Shown: positions 23,443-36,699 of the stretch, one piece after another
Numbering within the stretch: the first letter of the stretch is position 1
Layout: each line of letters opens with the position of its first letter
Assembly: GCA_002007465.1 (NCBI GenBank)
Contig: LNAC01000272.1
Span: 1,322,010 to 1,386,009, forward strand
DNA length: 64,000 nucleotides
Direction of reading: 5' to 3'
From: Ailurus styani
Taxonomy: Eukaryota; Chordata; Mammalia; Carnivora; Ailuridae
Program-made: the position numbers and the translations under genes
Notes under the pieces: model-generated
What the model was told of the DNA's origin: nothing
The model's input: the letters and a program-made list of their open reading frames with translations, nothing else
Database searches by the model: none

Positions 23443-24790
23443 CCTATACCACTCACAAAAATTAACTTGAAGTGGATTAAGGGATTAAATGTAAGATGTG
23501 GGGTAGCTAGGTGGCTCACTCAGTTAAGCGCCGACTCTTGCTTTAGGCTCAGGTCATGATCTCAGGGTCTTGGGATTGAGCCCCTTATTGGGCTCCGTGC
23601 TCAACTGGGAGTATTCTTGAGATTCTCTCTCCCTCTGCCCTTCCTCCTGGTTGCAGGTGCTCTATCTCTCTCAAATAAATAAATAAATCTTTATAACATA
23701 AATAAATAAATGTAAGACATGAAAATATAAAACTCCTAGAAGAAAACATAGGAAGAAAGCTCCTTGACACTGGTCTCAGTGAGGATGGTTTGGAAATGAC
23801 GCAAAAAGCATAAGAAATGAAAGCAAAAACAAGTAAGTGGGACTCCATCAAACTAAAAAGTGTCTACACAGCAAAGGAAACCATCAACAAAATGAAAAGG
23901 CAGCCTACCAAATGGGAGACAGTGTGTGCAAACCATCTCTCTGGTAAGAGGTTTAATTACTAAAATAGATGAGGAACTCCTACAACTCAATAGCAGAAAA
24001 ATATAAAAGTCTGGTTAAAAAGGATCTGAATAGACATTACCCGAAGAAGACATGTGCATGTTCAACAAGTATGTGGAAAGGTGCGCAACAAGGCTCATCA
24101 GAGAAATGCAGATCAAAACCACAATGGGATGCCAGTTTGTACCCATTAGGATGGCTAGAATCAAAACAAGAGACAGCAGGTGTTGGCGAGGATGAGGAGA
24201 AAGGGAATCCTCTCCCGCTGTTGGTGGGAATGGAAGCTGGTCCAGCTGCTCTGGAAAACAGTATGGAGGGTCCTCAAAACATTAAAATAGAACTCCCCTA
24301 CGACCCAGCAATTCCACTTCTGGGTATTTATTTGAAGAAAATGAAAACACAAACTTGAAAGAATGCGTGCGTTCCCATATTTGCTGCAGCGCTGTTGACA
24401 ACAGCCGAGATACGGAACACCCTAAATTTAGGGATGAATGGATAAAGAAGTGTGAGATATGTTATTACTATATCATGAGGGAGGAAATCCCGCCATTTGT
24501 CGACAGGGGTGGACCTAGAGGGCATTGTGCTAAGGGCGAAAAGTCAGAGAAAGACAAACACTGTGTGAGCCAGTGTATGTGTGGAATCTGGAAGGGCTGA
24601 ACTCACAGAAGCAGAGAGATTTTAAATGTTCTCACGTAACAACCAAACGGTAATTATGTGAGGTGGAGGAGGTGTTAACTACCCTTATTGTGGTAAACAT
24701 TTTATAACGTATGTGTGTGTCGAATCTTCGTATGGTACACCATAAACAGCGTTGCATCTCAGCGGTGTTCCAACAGAGCTGGGGAAGAAG
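23443..24790 (+). mobile_element. Old L1, forward 3' segment
   Basis: L1 sequence read rightwards, starting at about the codon where the inverted segment ends (near ORF2 residue 941, the TPHTK-KWIK region). It runs through the C-terminal region (KSVYTAKETINKMKRQ-like stretch, then the block encoding PYDPAIPLLGIY) into a 3' UTR ending near 24790 (GTACACCATAAAC block). It has many stops and frameshifts. It contains a SINE at 23497-23707. Confidence 0.85.
23497..23707 (+). mobile_element. Carnivore SINE inside the old L1
   Basis: Flanked by the 10-bp duplication AAATGTAAGA (23487-23496 and 23708-23717). It has a diverged head (GTAGCTAGGTGGCTCACTCA), the GGCTCAGGTCATGATCTCAG block, a CT-rich part and an AAATAAATAAATAAATC tail. 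It is more diverged than the 40-kb copies, so it is an intermediate-age insertion into the already inverted L1. Confidence 0.92.
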
Positions 24791-26050
24791 AGACATGGGG
24801 TGAGGGCTGGGAGGAAAAAGAGAAAAGAGGAGCACCAGGAGAGTAGCCTTTTCTACCCCGGATCTGTATGTGACCCAGACACATCAAGTGTGGATGGAAG
24901 CAAAATGAGTTTTGACATCCTTTTGATTCCCTGTCTGTGCACTTCTTTCTTTCTGGGGTTCCTTCCCTCTGCCCCAGAGGCTTAACCTTACCCACTCCTC
25001 ACCCCCCAGCCCTCCCACCCCCACATGGTACCACCCGGGCCTCCGCCACACCGCACAGTAGCTCTTGCCCTCCTCCCATCATGCACGTGCTACCCCCAAC
25101 CCTGGCCTCCAGGGGGTGTGATGGCAGCCGAGGGTTTGAGGGAGAGAAAGCTGATTGAACCATTGACTTCATTCTTGAGTACCTTACCCAGCTGGGAAGT
25201 AGCACTTCTGTGATTCATTCTACATGGGTTCCTGGTTGTTGGAATACCAGACAGAATGAGGAAATGAAATTTGAAATGGGGATGAGCCGATAAAGATCAC
25301 TGTGACACCAAGGAAAGGGAGGCCAGTTAGTCCACCCAGAGCTGGATCTCTGCTTTTTATGGTGTCTCCCCTTTCCTCCCTATGTGAGATCCTCATGTTC
25401 TCTGAACATTCCAGGTCTTTCCCTAAACAGAGGGAGGCAGCAGGGTCTCAGTGGGGGGCACAGTGGGGAGAGGAGGGCAGAGGTCATTCACAGGTGCGGT
25501 TTCGTACACAAGCCAGATGCCCCCTTGTGAGATGCTGGCCTTGAGGACAGAGGACAGAGGACCGGGGTGAGGGTTAGGGGACAGGAGAGCCCCATGTTGG
25601 GAGGCCTGCAACATGACTTCAGAATCTCGTTTGGCTCTGAGCCATGGTATGAGTTGTTAAATGTTGCTTTTCAGAAAGGCCAGTTTCCAGCTATCAGGTC
25701 TGATGGGCAGGTTAAGGGATAGTGGGGTCCAAAGCTCCAATGGTGGTTGTCCCAGGAAGGCAGCTATGAGCAAGTAGTTTCTGTGGGATTCCAGGGAAAC
25801 ACGGCTATTTGGGGAAGAGAAGGATGTTAGGATGCCTGTTGTATGAGCAATGGTCCTATGGTACTGATGCAGGGAGACAGGACAGGCCCGTGAGACTGAG
25901 CAGGGATACCACTTAGCCTTCGGCTCAAGGGTCCCTACAGCCTGCTCAGCTTGTGATTCCACCCTCGGCCGTATGTCTTTGTTCATAGAACTGTATGCAA
26001 GCGAAGGTTTCCGGAGGGTAATTTCAGAAAAGGGGAATTAATGTATCAAA
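24791..26050. other. Gene-free stretch
   Basis: Unique DNA with chance frames. Nothing recognised. Confidence 0.4.
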
Positions 26051-26054
26051 GGAT

Positions 26055-26520
26055 ATGTGCTTACCGACTCTTGAAAGGCTCTGGCAAACATTCTGTAATG
26101 ATAAATCCCACTGGTGAAAATAGGAAGAAATAGACATTCTCCTGTATTCCTGGTGGGCTTGAAAGATGCCGCACCTTTTCTGGAAAGGAATGTAGCCATT
26201 TAGTAGTCTTTAAAGGTCAGCCTCATCAGTGTGCCTATCCTGCATTTCCATCTGGAGTTTGTCCTAAGGAAACAGACCAATGGACAAAGGTGTCCTCATG
26301 AGACTCTGGGCAGCACTGTATTTTGTAGTGAAAAACTAGAGAAAAATCCCAAAGTTCTGGGATCAGGGGATCGATGACATAAAATATGATACATCTGTGC
26401 CCTTAAGCAGTGCCCTTAAGCATGCTGTCATAGAAGTGTATTTACAGACATAGATGATCTTGATAGAGAGTATGCTGCAAAAAGCTGTTTATGGAACAGA
26501 GAGTGAGGCTCCGTGGGGTG
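26055..26520 (+). mobile_element. Old L1M 3' fragment
   Basis: The order ATTTCCATCTGGAGTTTGTC (with CTAAGGAAACAGACCAATGG), GATCAGGGGATCGATGACAT, AAATATGATACATCTGTGCC and GATGATCTTGATAGAGAGTA parallels the region around the ORF2 end of old L1s. Highly decayed. Confidence 0.55.
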
Positions 26521-29500
26521 AAGATGCGCTCGCTTGCCATGCTCAGCTCTGGGCTCCCGTTGACTTTCTGAGTAAAGATCAGTAGCGGGGCTCCCCTGTG
26601 TTCCTGTACTCTCCCCACCCACCCCCACCTCCGGGCTGGACTGACCCCCACGAGGGATCAGTGATGGCTGGGTATCCTTCTCTTCGGCTCCCTTTGGCTC
26701 CCTTTCCCTGGGTTTTTGGGGAAACCAGCACTGACAAGGACTCTCTGTGGTTACATCCATGTGGACATGTGGGTCCTGGGGAGGGAGAGACTAGAGGCTT
26801 TAGGCTCAGAGCAGCGTCTAGGAATGGATGCCGGGCCCGGCTCCTTCATGAGCACTCCCAGCAGCCTGTCTGCTGATTTCCATGGGCACGCCTGCTTTTT
26901 TCCCCTCTCACTAGGACTGATGGACACTCAATGGTCAGAATTTTATCTTTATGTTCTTATCTCTTCAATACTTTTCCTAACCATGGGGTTGGGACCATGT
27001 CTAAAACCCCTCTTTTTCTTGCTTTTGAGGATGTCTAGAAATTTTCCTTTGAAATCTAAGGAAATCGGCAATGCCTAGTGCCCTCACACCTCAGTATTGG
27101 AGACTTTTGGAGACACGTGGAACTTCAGGGGCTGGAAGGGAGGGAGACTGGTGCTCGGGGCAGAGAGTGGGACCGGTGCCATGGGCTGTCACTCCCTGAC
27201 CTTGCATCCCTCCCACTGGGCAGGCCGGGCTATAAGAACGTACACCTCAGTAGGCATGGGGTCACTGATCTGTGGGCATCACCCCTTTCCCTGGCCTGCC
27301 ATCCACAGCTCACGTGTGCAAACCGGATCTTGCAATGTCATTAAGATGAGGGCTGGGAAAACCTAAGGGAATTTCCTTCTCTCGCAAAGGTAGAATTTCC
27401 TTGCTGGGATGAGAACTTTAGAACTTGCCCACTGTGATTGAAACACAATGTAATCGACCGGACAGGAAGCGGGAATTCCTCTTGTTATAGAAAGATTTGT
27501 ATGGTGACGACAAGTGGTGTAATAGATCTGATGTATTAAGACAATAGTAATACTAATACCCATTGCTGTGTTTCGAGGATCATACATATAGTATGTCCTA
27601 TATTACACATAGTATGTATTATATGCTACATATATGTTTGTTACTACACATTACGTGTACCTTTTATTTATAATATACTGTAGTCAGAGACAAGCAACTG
27701 TGCTCCTAGTGCCTGAGCTTTCCTTATTGCCAACCCAAACCCAAATATTAAGTGGCTGGGTTTTGCAGGGGAAGCGGGTGGTGGCAATGGGCGCCTGAAC
27801 TCTAGCTGTCAATTTCTGATGATCCTTTAGGGTTTTGTATTTTCAGGATGGGAAAGGCAAGAAAGTAGTCTGACCCAGGGCCTGGAAAGAGTAATGAAGA
27901 CGTCGAGTTGTTGTGCTGGCGGAGACCCCCGGGGCCGGGGCTGGGCCGGGCACTGTGTGTGCAGGGCTGGGAGTGGCCTTGCTGAGACCTGCCCGGAGCC
28001 GTGGGACACGCTGCCAGTGCCTGTCATCGCAGTGCCAGTGCAGGACCCTCCCCCCTTGCTTGGGAGTTGAAGTCATAAGCGCTTATCCTAGTGGTGCAGG
28101 TTCTCTCTGACTATCAGTGGAAGGAGTTCAGTTTCCCTGAGGGCCAGATGAGATATGAGATGACAGAATTCAGGTCCAGGAAAATCTCAGCGGGTCTGAA
28201 TGTGACCCTCCTGCTGACCACCGCATGGCCACCAGCACCCGGTCCTGGCCCAGCGTCCTGCGCACGTGTGAGCGGGAGTCGGGGGTGTTCTCCTGGAGAG
28301 AAGAAAGGGCCTGAGCGCCAAGCATGACCCAGAGCCTGGCCTGCCGGGCACGGTGAGGGTGGTGAGACCCCACTTAGGTTTGTGCTTGGCTCTGAGCACC
28401 CCAAGTGCCCCCTTTCTCAGCCCTCTAGGGATCCTCTCCCCTAATCCCTGCCCGCTTTCATTTTCCACCATACCTTGAGGGCTGGCTCTACCCAGATGGC
28501 TATGGATCCTTCTTGGCCTCCTTGTCCTGCCGCCAGCCCCTCCAAGTCCACCTCTGATGCTCTATGGCTCCCTCCTTCCCAGAGCCCTCGGCCCAGCCTC
28601 CCTGTGCCCAGCTCAGGAGCATCAGTGTGTGGCCCCTGCCACCTCCCACCCCGGCCCTTCTGGGGCTCCCAACGACAGGAGCCACCCCAGCGCCAGCTGT
28701 CCTGGGCCGCGTGGGGAGACGCAGGTGGAGGGGGAGATTTTAAATCAAGTTGCTCTTGGCCGCGCCACTCCCCAGCCCGCCAACACACAAGCGCACTCTC
28801 TCAGTTTAGCTCTACGGGGATTTCTATTTCCAAATATCCCCCCAGAAAGAAGAAAAACAGATGTTTTCCTGGGGGTGCTAATGAGTGGATGGTGTGCTGG
28901 TGGTTACCCGTGAGAGCTGGTCGTTAGCAGTGGAGCAAAGACGCACCCAGATGGAGAGGGAGCAGCCCGGCTCTGTGTTCTGTCGCCTTGCTCGGCCCAC
29001 ATGTCAAGTCTGGCTGTCCTGTGACAGGAACCGGGGTGTGCTGAGTACCTGGGAGGTGCAGCCCCCACATTGAGAACTTGCTGTCTGCAAGCTCTGGGCC
29101 CCTGTCTCTCCCAGGAAGGCCCCAGGACACGCACTCAGACGTGGCACTCCGGCCCTGCCGGTCGCATGGACCAGGCCACCTTGGCAAGTTCTCCAGTGCG
29201 GAGCTGGAATTCCACAGCCCCCATGTCGGCTGGTATCTCCCGGCTCCTGGCATCCCCAAGGAGATGCTGGCTCACGTCCCTAGTCCACGCATACCCTCCC
29301 GAGAAAGATGCATGGAAATCTCCACTCTCTCTGAGACCTCTGGGAAGGAGGGAGAGGAGTCACTCCCACGGCCAGCTTCCCACATCAACTGTATTTTTGT
29401 CTCCTGCTCCGTGCCTTGCAGGTGCTTCCTTATCCCACTTGAGTGATGCCCAGACAGACACTCAGCCTTGTTTCTCTGCCAGCGAAGCAGTCCAGGATGT

Positions 29501-30084
29501 CCCGGGCCATTGCTTGAGCAGAGCTTCTGCAGGCCAGGCGAGTGGGGGCCACCAAGGAGTTCCTGCCGCCGAGTTGCATGCAGACCATATTCCTGTTAGA
29601 GAAGTCCTATGGGGCAGCCCACCCCTTAACCCCACGCAGCCCTCGGCCTCTGCCACGGCGCTGACTCTTCTCTCTGTCCTCGCTCCCTCTCTCTTCTAAA
29701 CTCACTTCTAAACTCACCTCCGGCATAGCTGAAGCCATAGAAGTGTTTGACTGAACAAAGGGTCTTCATGGGACAGGACGCCTCTTCCTTACAAGGCTAT
29801 TGTGCTTATATTATAATTAACACAGAAACAGCCTTCCTTTACAGATCGGGGTTTAAGGAACCCGGAATTCCCTACCTCATGTGCTGATGCTGAATTCCAG
29901 GCACCCAGACAACCTGGTCACTGATGGGGGCTCCTTCCCTTGAGTGCCCTTGGAAGTCTGCCCACCTCCCCACAAACCTGGGCACGTGAGGCTGCCTCAT
30001 GTCCCTCATCTGGGTCCTCCCCACGTTGGGTCACCCCTGTATGCAGGCATGCACTAAGAATTCTCTTTTCTCCTCCTCCTCCTT
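26521..30084. other. Gene-free stretch
   Basis: No supported gene. It includes an AT-rich patch with ATATAGTATGT-like short repeats at 27580-27680 and GC-rich unique DNA at 27.9-29.7 kb. Chance frames up to 209 codons (29.07-29.70 kb) have no recognisable domain. Confidence 0.4.
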
Positions 30085-30985
30085 TGTTAAATCAGTGGAC
30101 TCCATTTTTTTTTAACAGAACAGTTTTATATTTACAGAAAATTCGAGTGGATAGTATGGAGGGTTGCCATGTACTGTCCCAGTCCCCCTACAAAATTTCT
30201 CCTGTATTGTCATCGTCTTCCCTAACCAGTAGGGGATGTTTGTCAGAATTAATGGAATGATATTGGTACATTATTATAAACTGAAGTCTGCAGTTTGTTC
30301 AGACTTCCTAGGTTTTTTCCTTATATTCAAGATCCCACGTGGGCCACCATGTTACGTGGGATGCCATGTGTCTCCCTGGGCTCCTCTCGGCTGGTGTCTC
30401 AGACTCTCCTTGTTTTCGATGAGCATGGCCGTTCTGAGGAGTTAGGTGTTTTGTGGGACGTCTGTCTGGGGGACCCTCTGTACTGCGTTGGTCACGATTG
30501 GAGCAGGGCTCCGGGTTTAGGAGGAAGGGCCCCAGGGTGTGAAGCCCCATTCTCATCAGATCCCAGCAGCGGCTGCACTCATGGTCAGCGGGACGTCTGG
30601 CTGCTGACATTGGCCCAGATCACCTGGTGGAGGAGAGTGGGTCTGGTTCCTCCCAACACAAGTAGTTGCTCCCCCTTGCCCCTCTTCCCACCTGTGGTCT
30701 TTGAAGGAACCGAGGGCACAGCCCACACTTCTGGGGTGCAGAGTCCTCTCCACCTGCCCAAAGGCAGACCACCAGCATACATGACTTGGAATTCTTCTGC
30801 GTGGGAAAGTTGTCTCTTCTCTCCTTTATTAATCCATGTGATCGTTTATTTCTATCAGCCTGGACTCATGGGGGTTTATTTTCTACTTCGGTGTACAATC
30901 CGGTGCTCCTTTATTGATCATCTTACCCCGAGTGCCCCAGTTTCAGTGACCCAGGCTCCCGCCGCTGGGCTCCTGGCCCTTTGAC
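30085..30985 (-). mobile_element. Old L1M-type LINE fragment
   Basis: About 900 bp follow an old LINE sequence. In order: CAGTTTTATATTTACAGAAA, ATTCGAGTGGATAGTATGGA, GTACATTATTATAAACTGAA, CTGGTGTCTCAGACTCTCCT, CAGCCCACACTTCTGGGGTG, TTGGAATTCTTCTGCGTGGG and a GGACTCATGGGGGTTTATTT block. The leading T run suggests the element reads leftwards. Strand and subfamily are uncertain. Confidence 0.65.
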
Positions 30986-32605
30986 AAACCCTGTCTGTGG
31001 GCATGCGGTGAGTCTCATCACTGTCTTTGTGAAATGAGATGCTCTCTCTCTCTCTTTTTTAAATGCCTTAGCGGCCCCGGGGTAACGTGTCCAGCCTTTT
31101 CCCGCAGGTGGCCCGTCACTGTGCCACCCCTTCCTGGCTGGGGGGTGGGTGTGTGTTCATTCAGTCACTCCTGCCCCCACTCCCCCAAGTGGCCGTCCTC
31201 CTGGTCCCTGCAGACTGACCTAGACAGGCGGAGCATGGAGGGCAGACGCACACAGAGGGGCGTGGGACGGGAGCCCAAGCCTTCCCCCCGCATGGTGCAG
31301 CCCCCCAGCCTCTGCCTGGAGCACCCCTGAGTGGATGCCGACCCCCACCCTTGGCGCCGCACAGACAGTTGCTGCTGTGGGCCCCTTGGCCCTGTCGCCG
31401 ACAGGCCACCACCCAGCCCCCAGCTCTGCATGCGTGCATGCATCGGCATTTGGAAATGCACCCGCTGCCACGTAATGGGCACGCATGACTGTGGGTGACT
31501 TCTGTGATAACCCACTGTGGCCCAGGATGCGGCTCTGAGGTCTGCTCCCCTGGCAGAAATTGTCTGCTGTGAGCAGGGGCGGTTGTGACCAGCATGGAGC
31601 CGATTTTACTCACCGCAGGACAGCTTGTGGTGGGTTTTCAATGACATTCAACAATGGGAAAAAAATAACTCCAACCTAAACTGTTCTATTTTTATGAGAG
31701 GGCATGCATATTTATATATCAGTCTCATATTTAAATGTTCCAGTTTGGGCTATGGTTTTTTTGAAAAAGTACTATTTTTTTCCTTTTTATAGAAACAAAG
31801 TTCGCTTTGAATTGTGGCAGGATTTTTGTTTGGTTAAAGAGAAGGCTGCATTTGAACTTGAGAAGTAAAAGAGTGTCTGGTCTGTAGCAACCACATGAGC
31901 CCGATTTCAGGCACTCCTGTGGGACCCTCCCAGAACTGGAACGGTACAGTTGGGTGCTGTGTTGCTCATGGTTGAACGTCATTGTCACTGGGGCCTGTGG
32001 TCCTGACCACAAACATGTGACTGAGGACACAGATGAAGCCGAGCTGAGTCAGATCTTCTGGCCGCCTGGGCGCTGGCTCCACAGAAGGCAGAGGCCACAG
32101 AGACGCCGGCCCAGCCATCGCGGGGCCCCCCCTGCCTTCCTGGCCTGTGCCCCCACCTGGGGCCAGGGCTGTGGTCCAGGGGGCCGGACTGCACAGGGCC
32201 TGACTCCTGGAGGGGGCGGTGCTGAAAGCGGCAGAGCATGGCTGCGGAGCTGGGCCGCGTGTGGCTGAGCCCAGTGGGTCCATGGAGGAGCCTGGCTCAC
32301 TGCTGCCCGGAGGGTCCTTTGCCGTCCCAGGTGTAAGTCAGGCCCAGCAGGAGGGCGCGCTTTACATTCTCCCCCTCGCTCCAGTGCTGGGCCAGAGCCT
32401 GGCTTGCCTTTAGCTCTGGAGGGAGGATGAACTCGGCTCTTTGGATATTGGGGGGGAGAGGGTGAAGGGGGCAGCAGAGGGAAGGAAAACACTCCGTGGA
32501 AAACACTCCGTGGACATCCACGTTCCACCAACTGGCTCAGGTCATGCTCTCAGATTCACCACGAGATGGGGCCCACCGGTCACTTCATTTTTAAGTAAAT
32601 GGAGT
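30986..32605. other. Gene-free stretch
   Basis: GC-rich unique DNA, with an AT-rich segment at 31.63-31.87 kb that may be conserved noncoding sequence. A 14-bp direct repeat (AAAACACTCCGTGG) lies just within the flank at 32488-32515 when this stretch is read together with the following repeat. No gene recognised. Confidence 0.4.
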
Positions 32606-32795
32606 CATGGAGTGTCTCCGTGTGCCAGGCACGGTCTGTGTGATCCCACTGGAGCCTCACCACGTCCCCGTGAGAAGGTGGATTTGCTTTTCCTCAGTTC
32701 ACAGAGGGCAGAGCAGAGGCCTGGGGAGGTTGGCGAGCATGGATCTGAGCCCGGACCGGTCTTTGTCTAACCACCGGGCAAGACGGCCTCCTGGT
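32606..32795 (-). mobile_element. MIR SINE relic
   Basis: Reverse MIR order: CGTGTGCCAGGCACGGTCTG, GTGATCCCACTGGAGCCTCA, CGTGAGAAGGTGGATTTGCT, TTCACAGAGGGCAGAGCAGA and GAGCCCGGACCGGTCTTTGT. Confidence 0.75.
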
Positions 32796-35700
32796 CCTGG
32801 AGCCCGGTTCTGCATCTGTCGCCGATTGGCTGAGTCAGCTTGAGTGAGCCCGTCTCTATCTCTGATCCCTGTTCTACCTGGCACTTACTGTCAGGGGTTT
32901 CTCAAGGTGTTTGACACGTCCCCGTTGCCAGTGGTGACAGAGCCTCCATAAAAAAGGCCCCTCACCCTTTGAGTGTCCTCGTCCCCTCTTGTGGCACTTG
33001 ATGCTCTCAAGGGGAAACATACACATATGGTCACAGGGACAGCCTCGTTCGAGGCTGGAGGCTCGAGCTGATCAGAGGGAGGCTCCTCACCTGACCCACC
33101 AAATCTCCCACTCTGTCAGTCTGGGCAGGATGTGAGGCTGGGAGGAGGTCACCCAGTCCCCAAAGCAGGCTGTCCTCCTCTGTCACCCCTCCCTTCCCTT
33201 GGGACCCCATCCCTCCCTTGTGGTTCTGGGTTTGTCTCCAGCAGCCCCTGCCTGACCCGCCGTCTGAACGCCTGCTCCAAGCTGCCCTCCACCCGGCCAT
33301 GTAGATCCTTGCCCTTCCTTGCCTGCAGTCCGTGGGGGCCCGAGCATCCCGCCCCTTTGAGGGTGGCCCCATCATCCCAGCCTGTCACCTTCCTCACCCA
33401 GTCCTGCCCTGCCTCACTTGCTCCTGTCCTGGACCAGCTTGGGGGGGCTCCCCACCAGGCCGCACTCTACTTGCCCTGTCTCTCCCTTGGAACTCAGCTT
33501 GGGCGAACCTCTTCCAGAAAAACTTCTGTGCCCATCAACCCTACTGGGGGGCTTCCCCTTGGATTCCCCCAGTGCCCTCCTTGTACCTTCTACTTCACTC
33601 CTCGGGGGCAAGGACTTGGCAGGGACAGGTCATGGTGCTTGGTTCACGCCCAGCAGAAGGCATGCTCTCATTTAATGCCGAGTGAGTGGCAATGGGGTCA
33701 GGTGTGCCTGCGTTGATGTGCAACTTGTCGATGAGGTTGTTGGGCATCTGGTTGGACTCTGCTCCTGTGCCCCTAGCCACCACTTTTCTGTGCTCCCCAA
33801 GGCCGTCAGGGTGCTCCAGCCCCTCTCTCAGGGCCACCCCACCCCGACACTCCCACCTGTCGCTGAGCCTACAGGTCACCCGATGCAGTGGGAGGACAGG
33901 TGGGTCCCGTGCAGGCAGAGGTGAGGTGCCTGAGTGCAGTGCTCGGCCCCACCATTCTGGCTCAGGGAGGAGGCTGAGCTGCTCTTCTCTGTTCCTAGCA
34001 GAGTTGGAAATCTCCATCCCTGGCCAGCGTAGGAACAGAAGAAACCAGTTTCAAATTCACCTGCTCCCTCTAGGCAGAAAACCCTCAGAGTTTGGCACAT
34101 TCACTTTATCTAAAAAAAAAAAAAATATCAGATTGGCTCAAAATGAAATCTAAAAGTGTATCCCTCCTGTGTCTGGAGTTGCTGCCACAGTGATGCACGG
34201 TCAGAGGGCTTCCAGCCTCTCGTGGCAGACTGGTCTCAAGATAAAGGTGTTGTGAGGGAAGAATTGCAGCCACAATACCTGCTACCTGAATTATCCTGGG
34301 ATCAGGGAGAAGGGAGGGGACAGACAGGAGCACAGGGGCTTCTGGTCTACCTATGTGAGGAACTCTGTGGCCATTTGCTATTAGCAAAAGCCGCTCCCAT
34401 TTCCTGCCCCAGAGTTATGAGGAATACAGATGCTGGTGGACGGGAGCAGGACCCAAGTGGATTTCATAGGCAGAAATGTAATTCTTATGGAATTAAAGCA
34501 AACAAACAATCTCAGCAAAATTCTCCGCAGTCTAGAATCTTCTGGGAAGGTGTTGCCCTAAATTACGGAGTCTGTTTATCAAGATGAAAGTTTATGTCTC
34601 AAGACATAATTATTATTTTAACCATTGTGGAAGGAAAGGGTTCTCCCTGAAGCCTGAGCTCCTTGAAGGTGGAGATGTATCTGAATCTCTGCATCTTTGT
34701 TCAGGTGCCCGGCTGTGGCATTTGTCTTCCCAACACCTCTTTCTCATTTCATCCTTGCTGCCAGAAACTCTGTGTTGTCAGGAGCCATGGTGGAAACCTT
34801 CATTTCCAATTCTCCTTGCACATTGGGATGGTCAGTGAGATAGAAGCAAAATCAGGTAAAGCTTCCATGAACGCTGTTTCAGAGAGGTCGATTCAGATGC
34901 AAAGTGTGCCTTTTTTTCTCCCTGCTGACTGGAATGTAGATGTGATGGCTGGAATTGCCGCAGTCATAATGTGATCATGAGGTGGCTCCAGGGCTGGAAG
35001 CCACATGCCAAGAATGGCGAAGGTTACTAAGGAAATCAAGAACTATCTCAGTCTTTGACTCCCTACCTCTGGGTTTCTTGGTATGTGGACGAAAAACACT
35101 GCCCTGCCCCCAGCTTGGTTCAACCAGTTTTATTTTGGGTCCCTGTAACCAGCGGCCAAAAACAATGGCTAGCTAATATGTTAGCAAAGAGCCTGGCATA
35201 GGGTAGGGGCTTGGTAATAAGCCTCAAGATCTTGAGGGATGCAAGACTATTTGTCTTCCAATGTAGTGGCCCAGATTTTGTTTACTGTCTTCCTCTGTAG
35301 GACCCTACACCCTTCAGGTGTCACTTTCTGTTGCTTACTGGTACATTCCTCTATCTACTTCTGGTTTGTTAAGTCTGATCTGCTGTTAACTTTGGAAGCC
35401 CCACACCTGGCCTTGTTAGAATTGCATGCTAAGTGAGAGCACATGGGCTCTGAGCGAGGTGGAGAGGCTTGCCACTTTCGTGGGTGAATGGGGTTTCATT
35501 TGGGCTGCTCAGAAACCTTTGTACTCACTTCCACCCTTGGCCACATTTTAAACACACCGCCTTGCTGCAAAGTTAGCTCTCAAAGGGTGTGAACACAAGA
35601 GCTGCAGCTCAAGGTTCCCAGGGCTCATGCGCAGGGAGGTGAGCGATAGCTTGGGGAGGCCAGCGTCTGGGCCATCGGGACTGCTGGGCACTGTGGTGTG

Positions 35701-35852
35701 GGATCCGTTGGAGGGGGGTTCTTACAGCTGTCCCATGCAGGGGAGCTGCTTTGCTCTCCTGGGGCCTCGGTCTCCTGGTCCTTCCACACGTCCAGGTTCT
35801 CCCAGATTTGTTCTTCCACTTTCTGCTCTTATACTCCGTGTTCTGTGCTCAC
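32796..35852. other. Mostly unannotated stretch
   Basis: GC-rich unique DNA with weak L2-like tails (33590-33680; 34640-34720; 35185-35225) and an A13 run at about 34113. No gene recognised. Confidence 0.35.
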
Positions 35853-35963
35853 CCAGCGTCCCCCGTGCTTCTTGAAGAAGTGGAGCTTTGTGACCTCATC
35901 CAGGAGGGCAGTGTGTGTCCTGAGGAGGTTCTTGACCAGCTCTGCGGGGGTCGGTGTCAAGGA
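35853..35963 (-). other. Possible 111-bp exon (weak)
   Basis: On the minus strand a 37-codon open segment is bounded by an acceptor-like TTTATTAG and a donor-like TGG|GTGAGC, phase 0 at both ends. The translation (for example PAELVKNLLRTHTALLDEV) looks protein-like, but so does the opposite strand (EEVELCDLIQEGSVCPEEVL). I do not recognise a family and see no partner exons, so chance or a decayed pseudogene is quite possible. Confidence 0.15.
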
Positions 35964-36699
35964 CTAATAAAGATCAGCGAGCTTTTGAGCTCCTGTCAGC
36001 TGGGATGACTTTGGAACCAGAATGAAGTTCTGACAGCATGGGTGACTTCAGTCAGTGAGGGTTTGAGGCCCTTTCTGTTTGTTTGCTTTTGAAAGGTCTT
36101 GCTGAATCACTCCTTAAAAACCATTCAAGTGTGTAGCAGAATCTAGAAAAAGGCCATGATCCAGAAAGGAGGTATTGATGTGGGAGGAGCAGAGTTAAGA
36201 GCGAATGTAGCAGAGACGGGAAGCCTAGAATGGATATTTCCTAGTCAGAGGAGTCGGTGTGTGGTCCCCTCTCATTTCTCCGTGAGGGCTGCATTAGGAG
36301 GGGCCTGGGCTCAGGAGTGAGGAGGACCTGTGCAGACATTAGCCTCCCCAACACGGACTGGGCCAGCAGAGTCCCCAAGCCAATGCTACGAGGCCCGTGT
36401 GTGCTTTCAGGAAGAAGCTGCAAAGAAGGCATTGTTGACAGAAGCCTGAGTTTTCTTACGGGGTCGGGACAGGCAGTGACTGATGTCGGTGTGTTAGGAT
36501 GTGTGTACACCTGCTCGGATCCGTGGCATAGCTCGAGCGCATGTGCTCGTATGTTTCAGCAGCGCCGCCCTTCTGGACACTGATGCTGATGTGGGTTCAT
36601 GTGCAGTACTGGCAGGGAGGCTCCCAGCACAAGTGCGAAGCAGGGCCTCATGGGTGATGTTGCCTAGAGAAACAGGGGAGGCCCCGGCCCTGCACCTGG

